DNA of 34,677 nt, taken from Bacillus sp. (in: firmicutes) (GTDB lineage: Bacteria; Bacillota; Bacilli; Bacillales; Cytobacillaceae). The notes under the pieces are model-generated. The model was not told the DNA's origin, did not search any database, and saw only the letters and a list, made by a program, of their open reading frames with translations. Numbering within the stretch: the first letter of the stretch is position 1; the number at the start of each line of letters is the position of its first letter. The DNA is taken from NCBI GenBank assembly GCA_011524525.1, contig WTKE01000081.1, forward strand, positions 1 through 34,677, read 5' to 3'. A program made the translations under genes and the position numbers. Shown here one piece after another: positions 8,134 through 15,269 of the stretch.

Positions 8134-9147
8134 CTAGTACTCCATTTTGCGGTAATACCTTCTTAACTCTAAAGGATGGTTTCTTTCTCTTTCTAGATAC
8201 ACACTAATCTGACCAGTTAATGCCCAGTTTACATTGACAGCAAAAAGCTTTCGAAACTTTTCACTAATCCCTTCTAACGGATAATCCTTTGTATCAATGA
8301 TAAATAATTCTTTAGTTATTTTTTCAGCAAATCTCTCTACTCGATCTACCAACGGCCTTGTTTCATCTTCCCCCTTAAACAAGATGACACTTGTATCTTC
8401 CTCCACGAGTTCCAAGGTCCCATGGAAAAACTCTGCCGCATGAATTGATTTTGATTTAATCCACTGCATTTCTTCCAAGATACACATAGCATAGGAGTAG
8501 GTATTTCCCCAAAGATTCCCTGCTCCGACTAACATATGGTATTCGGTATCTTTGTGCTTAATGGCAAATTGCTCTGCCCGAGGATCAAATGCTTCAACAG
8601 CTTGAACGATTCCTTGTGGAAGAAGTGCTAATTCTTTTGTAAATTGTTCATAGTCAGGAAACTCTCCATGATTATGAATGAAACGAGCAGTAAGTAGTTG
8701 GAGGTGAATAAAGAACGTATCAAATGAATGCTTTTCCCTCCCTGTCGAAATGCAATAATCCACAGCTTTTGCTAGTGGAGTATCCGGGATCGCTACTAAA
8801 CCAATGGTCGTCGCCCCTTTCTCTTTACAAAATTCTGCTGCCGCTACGGTTTCTTTCGTTGTACCAGTGACAGAAGCAAATATGCAAACAGAGTCCTTTG
8901 TTAAATGGCGGTTGTTCATGACAATTAGCTCGGCTGCAATTTCTGCATGCACATCCAAACTTGAGTTTGATTTAAAGATATACTCATATGGATACATCAT
9001 CGCGACGGTTCCACCAGATCCAATCAAAAAGATGTTTTTAAAACTTTTATTTGATATTTCATCTACAATTCTTTCGATTTCACCTTTCTTTTCCATTCCT
9101 TCCTCTCCAACTAACTGTAAAAATAGATTTGAATCAAATTTTAACAT
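8134..9147 (-). CDS. frlB: FrlB-type SIS-domain fructosamine-6-phosphate deglycase, paralogue 1
   Basis: A 337-residue SIS-domain enzyme of the same length as the next gene and collinear with it through most of the chain. It has GSGGTVAMM and TGTTKETVAAAEF phosphosugar motifs, E226 and H242 in the E-x15-H arrangement of FrlB/FraB enzymes, and keeps the Glu239 of the canonical EFxHG motif. The tail NHPLELRRYYRKMEY is closest to the FrlB signature RRYY...EY. The predicted reaction is cleavage of a fructosamine 6-phosphate made by the PfkB kinase upstream. The ribosome site GGAGGG lies 6 nt from the ATG. It sits 30 bp after the FrlC-like gene. Confidence 0.85.
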   Translation of the reverse strand: MLKFDSNLFLQLVGEEGMEKKGEIERIVDEISNKSFKNIFLIGSGGTVAMMYPYEYIFKSNSSLDVHAEIAAELIVMNNRHLTKDSVCIFASVTGTTKETVAAAEFCKEKGATTIGLVAIPDTPLAKAVDYCISTGREKHSFDTFFIHLQLLTARFIHNHGEFPDYEQFTKELALLPQGIVQAVEAFDPRAEQFAIKHKDTEYHMLVGAGNLWGNTYSYAMCILEEMQWIKSKSIHAAEFFHGTLELVEEDTSVILFKGEDETRPLVDRVERFAEKITKELFIIDTKDYPLEGISEKFRKLFAVNVNWALTGQISVYLERERNHPLELRRYYRKMEY

Positions 9148-9177
9148 GACAATCCCTCCACATTTTTTTATTATGAA

Positions 9178-10005
9178 TTAATTTAAATAAGGAGCTAACG
9201 TTTTAAGAGATTTCTCAATTGCTTCGTTTGGATTCAGCAAATACTGTGTTGAAGTAAATTCAAGAGTAAGCGCACCTTCGTAATCATGCTGAACCAAGGC
9301 TTGAATATAGCTTTCTAATGGGAGATTTCCATCTCCCCAGGCTAAATGCCCGGTTGGCTTTCCATCAATAAAATGAATATGTGCGAGTTCCAACTGCTCA
9401 CAATAGGTTGCTAAATTCTCCCCTTCAACGGACATTGGGATAGTATCCACCATCCCTTTTAAATTAGGAGAAGAAACGTCATTAAGAAGTTCTGTTAAAT
9501 CCGGTAAGGTGTTTACGATATTCGACTCCACTTTTTGTAGTGGCTCTAACGCTAGCACGATTCCTTCTTTTTCAGCGTAGGTTGATAGAAAGTCTAGAGA
9601 GGCTTTTGATCTTTTTAATGCCTCTTCTCTGCTTTCATTTCGGTATCCCCATCCAGCAGTTACTAAAACCATAGGGCTTTCTAATTCCACTGCAGCTTCA
9701 ATTGATTTTTGAAAATAACGAATACTTCTCTCTCTAATTTCTCTTTCTCTTGCAGCTAGATTAATTGGATACATACATTGTTCTGGAGTAAAACATACAA
9801 CTGATAAATCTCGTTGATGAATCTCCCCTCTGATTAGACGAATATCTTGTAATGACAGATCCTCGATATACAAATGCGGAGCTGCTCCCCACACTTCAAT
9901 TTGTTGGAATTCAAACTTCACCATAGCATCCAAAAAGTATTGAAATGGATAGTGTAGATAATGGAAGTTCATACCCGTGATCTGTTTTCTAGAAATCTTC
10001 TTCAC
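9178..10005 (-). CDS. frlC: FrlC-like sugar epimerase/isomerase (xylose-isomerase-like TIM barrel)
   Basis: A 275-residue AP-endonuclease-2/xylose-isomerase-like barrel. Metal-binding residues expected for this fold are seen in order: Glu in LALEPLQ (about 157), Asp in KGMVDTIPM (about 190), His in LAHIHFIDGK (about 214) and Glu in ALTLEFTS (about 250). E. coli FrlC, of this family, interconverts psicoselysine and fructoselysine, so a 3-epimerase of a fructosamine is the best call. The GTG at 10005 is preferred: GGAGGGG lies 5 nt before it, while the GTG at 10011 touches the ribosome site. It is first of a three-gene unit behind an operator at 10019. Confidence 0.72.
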   Translation of the reverse strand: MKKISRKQITGMNFHYLHYPFQYFLDAMVKFEFQQIEVWGAAPHLYIEDLSLQDIRLIRGEIHQRDLSVVCFTPEQCMYPINLAAREREIRERSIRYFQKSIEAAVELESPMVLVTAGWGYRNESREEALKRSKASLDFLSTYAEKEGIVLALEPLQKVESNIVNTLPDLTELLNDVSSPNLKGMVDTIPMSVEGENLATYCEQLELAHIHFIDGKPTGHLAWGDGNLPLESYIQALVQHDYEGALTLEFTSTQYLLNPNEAIEKSLKTLAPYLN

Positions 10006-10018
10006 TTGCACCCCTCCA

Positions 10019-10034
10019 AATGGTATATACCATT
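10019..10034. promoter_or_regulatory. FrlR-type operator 1, overlapping a -10 element
   Basis: Perfect 16-bp palindrome AATGGTATATACCATT. The minus-strand -10 TATAAT (10032-10037) overlaps its edge by 3 bp, so a bound repressor would cover the transcription start of frlC-frlB-frlB. The core GGTATATACC fits the GT-N-TA-N-AC half-site pattern of HutC-subfamily GntR regulators. The -35 is weak (TATTTT at 10055-10060). Confidence 0.72.
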
Positions 10035-10043
10035 ATATTCGCC

Positions 10044-10068
10044 TATATTAGTAAAAAATACCAATATA
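10044..10068. repeat. Imperfect inverted repeat upstream of frlC
   Basis: TATATTAGTA / TACCAATATA, 9 of 10 matching, with a 5-nt A-run centre. It lies over the candidate -35 of the frlC promoter and 15 bp after the permease stop. It may be a weak hairpin or a degenerate second operator, as its TTGGTA half resembles the operator half. Confidence 0.4.
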
Positions 10069-10083
10069 GACACTTATATATTT

Positions 10084-10914
10084 TTAACCTTTCACACCAC
10101 CCGCCGATATCCCACGGACAAATTGTTTTTGAAAGATAATATAAGCGATGATCATCGGTAAGGCAGAAATAGCTAATCCCGCCAATTGAATTCCGAAGTT
10201 AGTATTTAATTGACTTCTTAAATTCATCAAACCTACAGGAATGGTTCTAAGACTTGAATCCTCAATAAATACCAATGCGAACATAAACTCATTCCAAACA
10301 TTCATGGCTGTTAAAAGGGCACAGGAAGCAATAATTGGTCTTCCCATCGGAATAACGATATTCCAGTACACTTTCCATCGATTACACCCATCAATAATAG
10401 CTGCTTCTTCAAGCTCTCTAGGAATTGATAAAAAATACGATCTCATTAAAAAAATGGCAAATGGCAGCTGGAAGGCCACATATGGGATGATCAACGCACC
10501 ATACGTATTATAGAGTCCAACTCCTTGAAGCAGCTTGTATAGAGGAATCAAACTTACTTGTGGTGCAAGCATTAAGCCGCTTAAAATAATGATTAATAAA
10601 ATATTCTGTCCTTTAAAGCGAAATCTACTTAAGCCATAAGCTGCCATTGACCCAAACAGCAAAACCATAACGACCGAAACCACGGTTATAAACACACTAT
10701 TAAAAAAGTATTTTCCGATTCCCGCATCCCATGCAGCTTTATAATTTTCCCACACCCATTCTTCAGGAAGCGCCCAGGTGTTTAAAAAGAAATCACTATT
10801 TGTTTTTAACCCACTTAAAGCAAGCCAAATAATTGGATAGATAATCACTAAGGAAAACAAACTAAACCACACCAAGATGATCACTTGAAAGATTCTATTT
10901 TTTAGTATTGTCAT
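10084..10914 (-). CDS. frlM: ABC sugar-type transporter permease (MalG-like; FrlM role)
   Basis: A 276-residue inner-membrane permease of the carbohydrate-uptake CUT1 group with six predicted helices. The cytoplasmic EAA loop is clear at about 165-185 (ELEEAAIIDGCNRWKVYWNIVIPMGRP), and the C-terminal FQKQFVRGISAGGVKG is the standard MalG-type ending. It starts 4 bp after the partner permease. No ATPase subunit is encoded in the cluster, as in the B. subtilis frl operon, so it probably uses a shared multisugar ATPase such as MsmX. The substrate, an Amadori compound, is inferred from context. Confidence 0.88.
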   Translation of the reverse strand: MTILKNRIFQVIILVWFSLFSLVIIYPIIWLALSGLKTNSDFFLNTWALPEEWVWENYKAAWDAGIGKYFFNSVFITVVSVVMVLLFGSMAAYGLSRFRFKGQNILLIIILSGLMLAPQVSLIPLYKLLQGVGLYNTYGALIIPYVAFQLPFAIFLMRSYFLSIPRELEEAAIIDGCNRWKVYWNIVIPMGRPIIASCALLTAMNVWNEFMFALVFIEDSSLRTIPVGLMNLRSQLNTNFGIQLAGLAISALPMIIAYIIFQKQFVRGISAGGVKG

Positions 10915-10918
10915 CGGC

Positions 10919-11809
10919 TCATTCCACCTCCTGTCCCGATTTTCCCAACTTCATTTGGATGAGGGATAGGGTTAGGGTGATGATAAAAATAATCGTCCCA
11001 ATCGTGGATGCATAACCCATTTCATCGTTTCGAAAAGCTGAACGGTACAACATCGTTCCTAGAACCTCAGTTGATCTTCCTGGTCCACCAAACGTCATCA
11101 CATAAACCTCATCAAAAACCTTGAAAGCTCCAATTACGGTTATGACACTACCAACCAAAATCATTTCCTTAATTTGTGGTAGTGTTATATGAAAAAACGC
11201 GTTAATCTTTGACGCACCATCAATCATTGCTGCCTCATAATATTCCATCGGGATTTTCTGCATGGCAATAAGAAAAAGCATGGTCATATATCCTGTATAT
11301 TGCCACTGCGACACGGCAACCACTGCATATATGGCTGTTTTACTATCTCCTAACCACGAATGAGCCCACTCTGATTGTCCAATGGCGTTTAACACACCAT
11401 TCACTAATCCAATTTCTGGATTATAGATTAGCTGCCACATTAACCCGACCACGGCAATGGATATAACAGAAGGAATAAAAAACACCGTTCTAAAAAATGG
11501 TTGAAACCTTCTAATCAGCTTATCTTCTAATATGGCGGCTATTATAATTCCCCCACCGACCTGACAGATCAATGAAATAATCGCGTAAAGGGAATTGTTT
11601 TTTAATGCGGTAAAAAACACTGGATCTTTAAAAAGCCTTACGTAGTACTCGAAGCCGACGAACGTTTTTCCTGCCTCAAAGGAATTCCACCTATAAAAAC
11701 TATTGTATAAATTAAGGACAATCGGTAGAAATACAATAAACAGGATTAGAAGGAGTGCTGGCAAAATAAAAAGGAATGCCGTTCGGCCGTTTCTATATGT
11801 TTCTTTCAT
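10919..11809 (-). CDS. frlN: ABC sugar-type transporter permease (MalF-like; FrlN role)
   Basis: A 296-residue permease with six hydrophobic segments, a short cytoplasmic N-terminus (RNGRTAFLFILPALLLI) and an EAA loop near residues 195-215 (YYEAAMIDGASKINAFFHITLPQ), as in CUT1 MalF-type subunits without the long MalF insertion. GGPGRSTEVLGTMLYR is typical of this family. It pairs with the downstream permease, 4 bp away. A stable stem-loop lies in the 57-bp gap before it, which may keep its level below that of the binding protein. Confidence 0.88.
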   Translation of the reverse strand: MKETYRNGRTAFLFILPALLLILFIVFLPIVLNLYNSFYRWNSFEAGKTFVGFEYYVRLFKDPVFFTALKNNSLYAIISLICQVGGGIIIAAILEDKLIRRFQPFFRTVFFIPSVISIAVVGLMWQLIYNPEIGLVNGVLNAIGQSEWAHSWLGDSKTAIYAVVAVSQWQYTGYMTMLFLIAMQKIPMEYYEAAMIDGASKINAFFHITLPQIKEMILVGSVITVIGAFKVFDEVYVMTFGGPGRSTEVLGTMLYRSAFRNDEMGYASTIGTIIFIITLTLSLIQMKLGKSGQEVE

Positions 11810-11828
11810 CCTTCTCCCTCCTATGAGG

Positions 11829-11858
11829 GGGCAGGTAATCAGAAGGAACTACCTGCCC
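11829..11858 (-). ncRNA. GC-rich mRNA stem-loop between binding-protein and permease genes
   Basis: GGGCAGGTA (11829-11837) pairs perfectly with TACCTGCCC (11850-11858), loop 12 nt. There is no T run after it on the minus strand, so it is not a standard terminator. This is the place where sugar-binding-protein operons often hold a structure that protects the 5' message or reduces read-through. Confidence 0.5.
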
Positions 11859-11866
11859 TGTTCTCT

Positions 11867-13156
11867 TTATTCCACTTCATTCTGCACTTGTTTGGCTACA
11901 GCTTGAACTTCTTTAATAATCTCTTCTGGAGATTTGGAGCCATCAAGTAGTAGTTGAATGTTTGATAGATACACGTCTGCCACTTTCGCATGAACATCTG
12001 TATCCAACCACTCAGCCATTCCTTCTGCTTGCTTCATATAATCCACACCTTCTGCCACTTGCTTTAGAGCCGTGTCTGGGTTCGTAGCTCCTTCAATGGG
12101 ACTCGGCCAACCAATATCCTTCACAAGTTTTAATGAGTTTTCTTTACTTGTTATAAACTTTAAAAACTCCACTGCTTCTTTGGGATGTTTCGTTTTTGAA
12201 GAAACAATAAATCCATCTGGAGCACCTGTAATATACTTTTGACTTCCATTTCCATCAGCTATAGATGGCATAGGGAAGAATCCCCAGTTCCCTTTCAACG
12301 CGTTTTCAACATCTTGGAATTCTTCCAACTCCACGTAGAACATAGCCCCTTTTCCTGCAAAAAACATTTGCTTTACCATATCGTGGGAACTAGAGTTTAC
12401 ATTATCCATAAAGTAGCCCTTTTCGTTCAATTCTGCTAGCATTTCCATCGCTTTCACATAGCCTGAATCTGTGAACTCCCCTGAACGAGGATTATAATCC
12501 TTCATTCGAACTTCCTGATCCACCATCTTTTGGTTCAGACCGGTTAAGTAGTGAATGGCTGCCCAAGGGCTTTCATTTCCTAGCATGAGTGGTGTTTCGC
12601 CCTCTTCTTTTAAGGTGTCGAGAACATCTAAAAATTCATCCCATGTTTTAGGTGCTTGAAGTCCATGTTTATCAAAAATCTCCTTATTATAAACAAAGAA
12701 CTTTCCATTGAATCTCAAAGGAATTCCGTAATTTTTCCCATCAGAAGAAAAGGGCTGCAGGGAAGCAGGAATAAAACTGTCTTTCCAGGCTGCGTCTTCT
12801 TCTAAATAAGGGGTGAGATCTAAGGCTGCATCGGCACGTACGAATTTCCTAGCAAATTCCCCTGACCAAGAGAACATAATATCTGGAACCTCGCTTCCTC
12901 CAAGAATAACGCGAAGTTTATCTTTAATCGGTTCGTCAGCGATCGCTTCCATCTTAATTTTAATATCTGGATTTTGACTCTCGAATTCTTTTACAACTTC
13001 TTCAAAATATGGGGCGTATTGTGGTTGAGGCCATTTATGCAAAAATTTCAAGACTATCTTATCCGATTCATCTTCATTTGATGAGGTAGAACTGGAACAA
13101 CCCGTAATGACCAATGCCAACATAAGCATACATACAATTAATATTTTTGTTCTCAT
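11867..13156 (-). CDS. frlO: ABC transporter extracellular solute-binding lipoprotein (FrlO role)
   Basis: A 429-residue family-1 solute-binding protein anchored outside the membrane by a lipobox VITGC (C20). After the signal the mature chain has the family features: VLKFLHKWPQPQYAPYFEEVVKEFESQNP, the DIMFSWSGEFARKF segment, NYGIPLRFNGKFFVYNKEIFDKHGL (about 142-166) and a C-terminal PKEAVEFLKFITSKE. It should present a sugar or sugar-amine conjugate to the two permeases downstream. It follows the kinase by 115 bp. The ligand is inferred from the deglycase, kinase and epimerase genes around it. Confidence 0.88.
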   Translation of the reverse strand: MRTKILIVCMLMLALVITGCSSSTSSNEDESDKIVLKFLHKWPQPQYAPYFEEVVKEFESQNPDIKIKMEAIADEPIKDKLRVILGGSEVPDIMFSWSGEFARKFVRADAALDLTPYLEEDAAWKDSFIPASLQPFSSDGKNYGIPLRFNGKFFVYNKEIFDKHGLQAPKTWDEFLDVLDTLKEEGETPLMLGNESPWAAIHYLTGLNQKMVDQEVRMKDYNPRSGEFTDSGYVKAMEMLAELNEKGYFMDNVNSSSHDMVKQMFFAGKGAMFYVELEEFQDVENALKGNWGFFPMPSIADGNGSQKYITGAPDGFIVSSKTKHPKEAVEFLKFITSKENSLKLVKDIGWPSPIEGATNPDTALKQVAEGVDYMKQAEGMAEWLDTDVHAKVADVYLSNIQLLLDGSKSPEEIIKEVQAVAKQVQNEVE

Positions 13157-13271
13157 TCATTGACCCTCCTTTTAGTTTTGAGCATAAAATCTTTAAGGTT
13201 TTAGCCTTCCAAAACCCCACCACCCCCGTATTCTTACTTATCTATGATTCTTAAATTCTTTTAAAAAGAAT

Positions 13272-14108
13272 TTAGAACTCAATACCAAACCCAAATGCCC
13301 CGTCTACTAAGCATGTCTGTGCGGCAAATTTCGCTCCTGCTTCAAGGCTTTGTTTAATTAACTGATCCTCATTCACCGCTATCTTTTTCCCTTTTAAGTA
13401 CTCTAGGATAAAAGCCGTGAAAAAAGAATCTCCTGCGCCAAGAGTATCCACTGGTTTGACAAAATGGGGCTTTTGTTTATAAAAGTTTGTCCCGTTAAAC
13501 ACCATTGCTCCTCTAGAACCCATCGTTCCAATAGCCATCGAACTTCCTAAGGAACACACGTATGTTAACAGGTCTTTTACTTCATCTGTTTGTAATTGAC
13601 CACACGAGAGAAGACTGATATCAACAACAGGACAAATCTCCTTTAAAACGCTTTCATTATAATCGGCCGAAAAATCAAAAGATACTCGAATACCAGCTTC
13701 CCTTAACTTGTGAAGTTCTCCTTCCATTCCGCTATAAATGCTGCTATGTGCTAACTCAAATGTTCGAATATAATCCAAATCTTCTTGTGTGAGAATGATA
13801 GGATGAGTATTTTGCACACCTCCATCATTCCCTCCGATAAATACTCTGTCTCCATCGACAAGATCGACCGCAGCAAAGCCATTTTCCCCTGGATGCTGTC
13901 GACAATGAGAAATATCGATCTTAAAATGGTTTAACGTTTCAATAATATGATTTGCCGCTTTATCATCTCCAAAAACACCTAAATAAGCTGCATCTACTCC
14001 TAGTTGCTTAGCATAGACGCTTAAGTTAAGTGCATTTCCTCCTGGATACATGATTCTCTTATACATATACTTATCCACCACATTATCTCCAACCCCAATG
14101 ACTCTCAT
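13272..14108 (-). CDS. frlD: PfkB-family fructosamine 6-kinase (FrlD role)
   Basis: A 278-residue ribokinase-like kinase, predicted to phosphorylate an imported fructosamine at O6 with ATP, producing the FrlB substrate. Visible motifs are the N-terminal GVGDNVVDKY, the PGGNALNLSVYAKQLG substrate-lid region and the signature DTLGAGDSFFTAF (about 228-240) whose Asp is the catalytic base. The ATG at 14108 is right: GGGGAGGGG lies 5-7 nt upstream, whereas the earlier in-frame ATG at 14147 falls inside the operator palindrome. It lies 61 bp after the GntR gene, with operator 2 in that gap. Other PfkB sugar kinases are possible, but the neighbours favour FrlD. Confidence 0.82.
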   Translation of the reverse strand: MRVIGVGDNVVDKYMYKRIMYPGGNALNLSVYAKQLGVDAAYLGVFGDDKAANHIIETLNHFKIDISHCRQHPGENGFAAVDLVDGDRVFIGGNDGGVQNTHPIILTQEDLDYIRTFELAHSSIYSGMEGELHKLREAGIRVSFDFSADYNESVLKEICPVVDISLLSCGQLQTDEVKDLLTYVCSLGSSMAIGTMGSRGAMVFNGTNFYKQKPHFVKPVDTLGAGDSFFTAFILEYLKGKKIAVNEDQLIKQSLEAGAKFAAQTCLVDGAFGFGIEF

Positions 14109-14132
14109 TACTTTCCCCTCCCCTTGCTCTTT

Positions 14133-14148
14133 AATGGTATATACCATT
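14133..14148. promoter_or_regulatory. FrlR-type operator 2, before the kinase gene
   Basis: Perfect 16-bp palindrome AATGGTATATACCATT, identical to the site at 10019-10034. It lies 25 bp upstream of the kinase ATG and downstream of the regulator gene, well placed to block transcription of the kinase and transporter genes. Confidence 0.72.
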
Positions 14149-14157
14149 TTTACAAAC

Positions 14158-14178
14158 CTGAAATGAACGTCATTTCAG
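14158..14178. repeat. Inverted repeat over the GntR gene stop codon
   Basis: CTGAAATGA / TCATTTCAG, perfect 9-bp arms with a 3-nt centre. The regulator's TGA stop lies inside one arm. No T run follows on the minus strand, so termination would be weak; it could also be a protein site or a message-end structure. Confidence 0.5.
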
Positions 14179-14898
14179 ATGTAACTCGGAATAAAATCTA
14201 ACAATGTCACTTCTAGTTAGTGATGTTGAAAATTCAATTGGTTGGCCCTGGTCATCGTAGGCAACCGCTTCACGTAATACACATGGACTCTCGGATCGAA
14301 TTTTAAGTAGTTTACTATCATTTTCTTCTGCTAGTTTCACCTTCATATACTCTTTAGCCTTTACTAACGTAATACCATATTCACTTTCTAACATTTGATA
14401 AAGCGAATGGTTGTTAGTAATTAGGAGATCAATGCCTGGACAGAATTTATAAGGAATAAAGGATTCTTCAATAGAAATAGGAATTCCATTCACATTTCGC
14501 AAACGCTTAATGATAACAACTTCTTCACCAACTGGGATATGTAGCTTATTAGAAATACCTGGTTTTGCTGGACTTTTTTTAATAGAGAGGACTTGGGTAC
14601 TTGGTGTTAGCCCCTTGCCCAACATCGTCCTTGTAAAGCTATTAAAAGTAATAAAATCCATTTCAATTTTATAATTAGAAATAAAGGTACCTGCACCAAC
14701 TCTTCGTTCCACTACTCCTTCTCTTTCTAAAATGGAAAGAGTATGTCTTGCTGTCATCCGACTGATTCCATATTGTTCGGCTAATTCCCTCTCAGATGGG
14801 AGCTTATCGCCATGCTTTAGTTTCCCGCTTTCAATATCATCAATGATTTTATCCTTTAACTGTTGATAAAATGGTGTTTCCTCTTCCCCTTTATACAT
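14170..14898 (-). CDS. frlR: GntR-family (HutC/UTRA) repressor, FrlR role
   Basis: A 242-residue regulator. The N-terminal winged helix (about 10-75) contains the GntR signature GDKLPSERELAEQYGISRMTARHTLSILEREG; the rest is a UTRA effector domain (about 90-235) as in HutC, FarR and B. subtilis FrlR. Effectors of this group are usually phosphorylated sugars or related metabolites. The gene precedes the kinase and transporter genes, and three identical-core palindromes of the correct type stand before it, the kinase and the frlC unit, so self-control and control of the cluster are likely. GAGG stands 3-4 nt before the ATG. Confidence 0.87.
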   Translation of the reverse strand: MYKGEEETPFYQQLKDKIIDDIESGKLKHGDKLPSERELAEQYGISRMTARHTLSILEREGVVERRVGAGTFISNYKIEMDFITFNSFTRTMLGKGLTPSTQVLSIKKSPAKPGISNKLHIPVGEEVVIIKRLRNVNGIPISIEESFIPYKFCPGIDLLITNNHSLYQMLESEYGITLVKAKEYMKVKLAEENDSKLLKIRSESPCVLREAVAYDDQGQPIEFSTSLTRSDIVRFYSELHLK

Positions 14899-14945
14899 TT
14901 CCTCACCTGCTTCAAATGGTTAAATACTTTGATCGTTCTATTGAC

Positions 14946-14975
14946 ATTATATAGTAAAATCCAATTCACTGTCCT
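14946..14975 (-). promoter_or_regulatory. Candidate promoter of the GntR gene
   Basis: Minus-strand -10 TATAAT (14946-14951, perfect), 18-nt spacer, -35 AGGACA (14970-14975, 4 of 6). The -10 is about 48 bp from the start codon. Operator 3 is 19 bp upstream of this -35. Confidence 0.55.
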
Positions 14976-14994
14976 TTCCTTTTCGAATACCTAT

Positions 14995-15006
14995 TGGTAT
15001 ATACCA
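14995..15006. promoter_or_regulatory. FrlR-type operator 3, upstream of the GntR promoter
   Basis: Perfect 12-bp palindrome TGGTATATACCA, the same core as operators 1 and 2, but with non-symmetric outer bases. It is in the 371-bp gap between the GntR and MFS genes. Confidence 0.68.
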
Positions 15007-15088
15007 TTTTACATAAGTAGGAAATGCAATTTCTGTAGAAGAAGTAATAAATAGTTGACTCTGATAGGGTTTGCTTTCAGTACTCCTC

Positions 15089-15102
15089 TGAAAGCGATTA
15101 CA
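15089..15102. promoter_or_regulatory. Candidate CRE in the 371-bp gap
   Basis: TGAAAGCGATTACA fits the looser CRE consensus TGWNANCGNTNWCA fully and the stricter one with one mismatch. It could bring CcpA control to the GntR gene. The rest of the gap (15007-15088 and 15103-15222) shows no further gene or clear site that I can see. Confidence 0.4.
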
Positions 15103-15222
15103 TATTTGATAAATTTAGAATAGTTTAAATATTCAGTGTTGTCAATAAAACAATAGAAACTTTTTCAATTTTTCCATCAACAATTTCCAACATAATTCTT
15201 AAGATTAATTATGTCCCCCCAT

Positions 15223-15260
15223 AGAAAAGGTCGTGATCTAAATAAATCACAACCTTTTCT
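15223..15260 (-). terminator. Terminator of the pra/MFS operon
   Basis: 15-nt arms AGAAAAGGTCGTGAT / ATCACAACCTTTTCT with an 8-nt loop. The single mismatch becomes a G-U pair in minus-strand RNA, so this is a hairpin for the leftward operon. It starts 9 bp after the MFS stop. Confidence 0.8.
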
Positions 15261-15269
15261 CCTAGTTTA

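Noticed and set aside
13196-13273. Hairpins between kinase and binding-protein genes as a terminator
   Set aside because: AAATTCTTT/AAAGAATTT (13253-13273) is all A/T apart from one G-C pair, and GGTTTT/AAAACC (13197-13216) is short with no T run, so I do not call either.
14108-14147. Longer start for the PfkB kinase at 14147
   Set aside because: That ATG lies inside the operator palindrome and has no ribosome site; the ATG at 14108 has a strong one.
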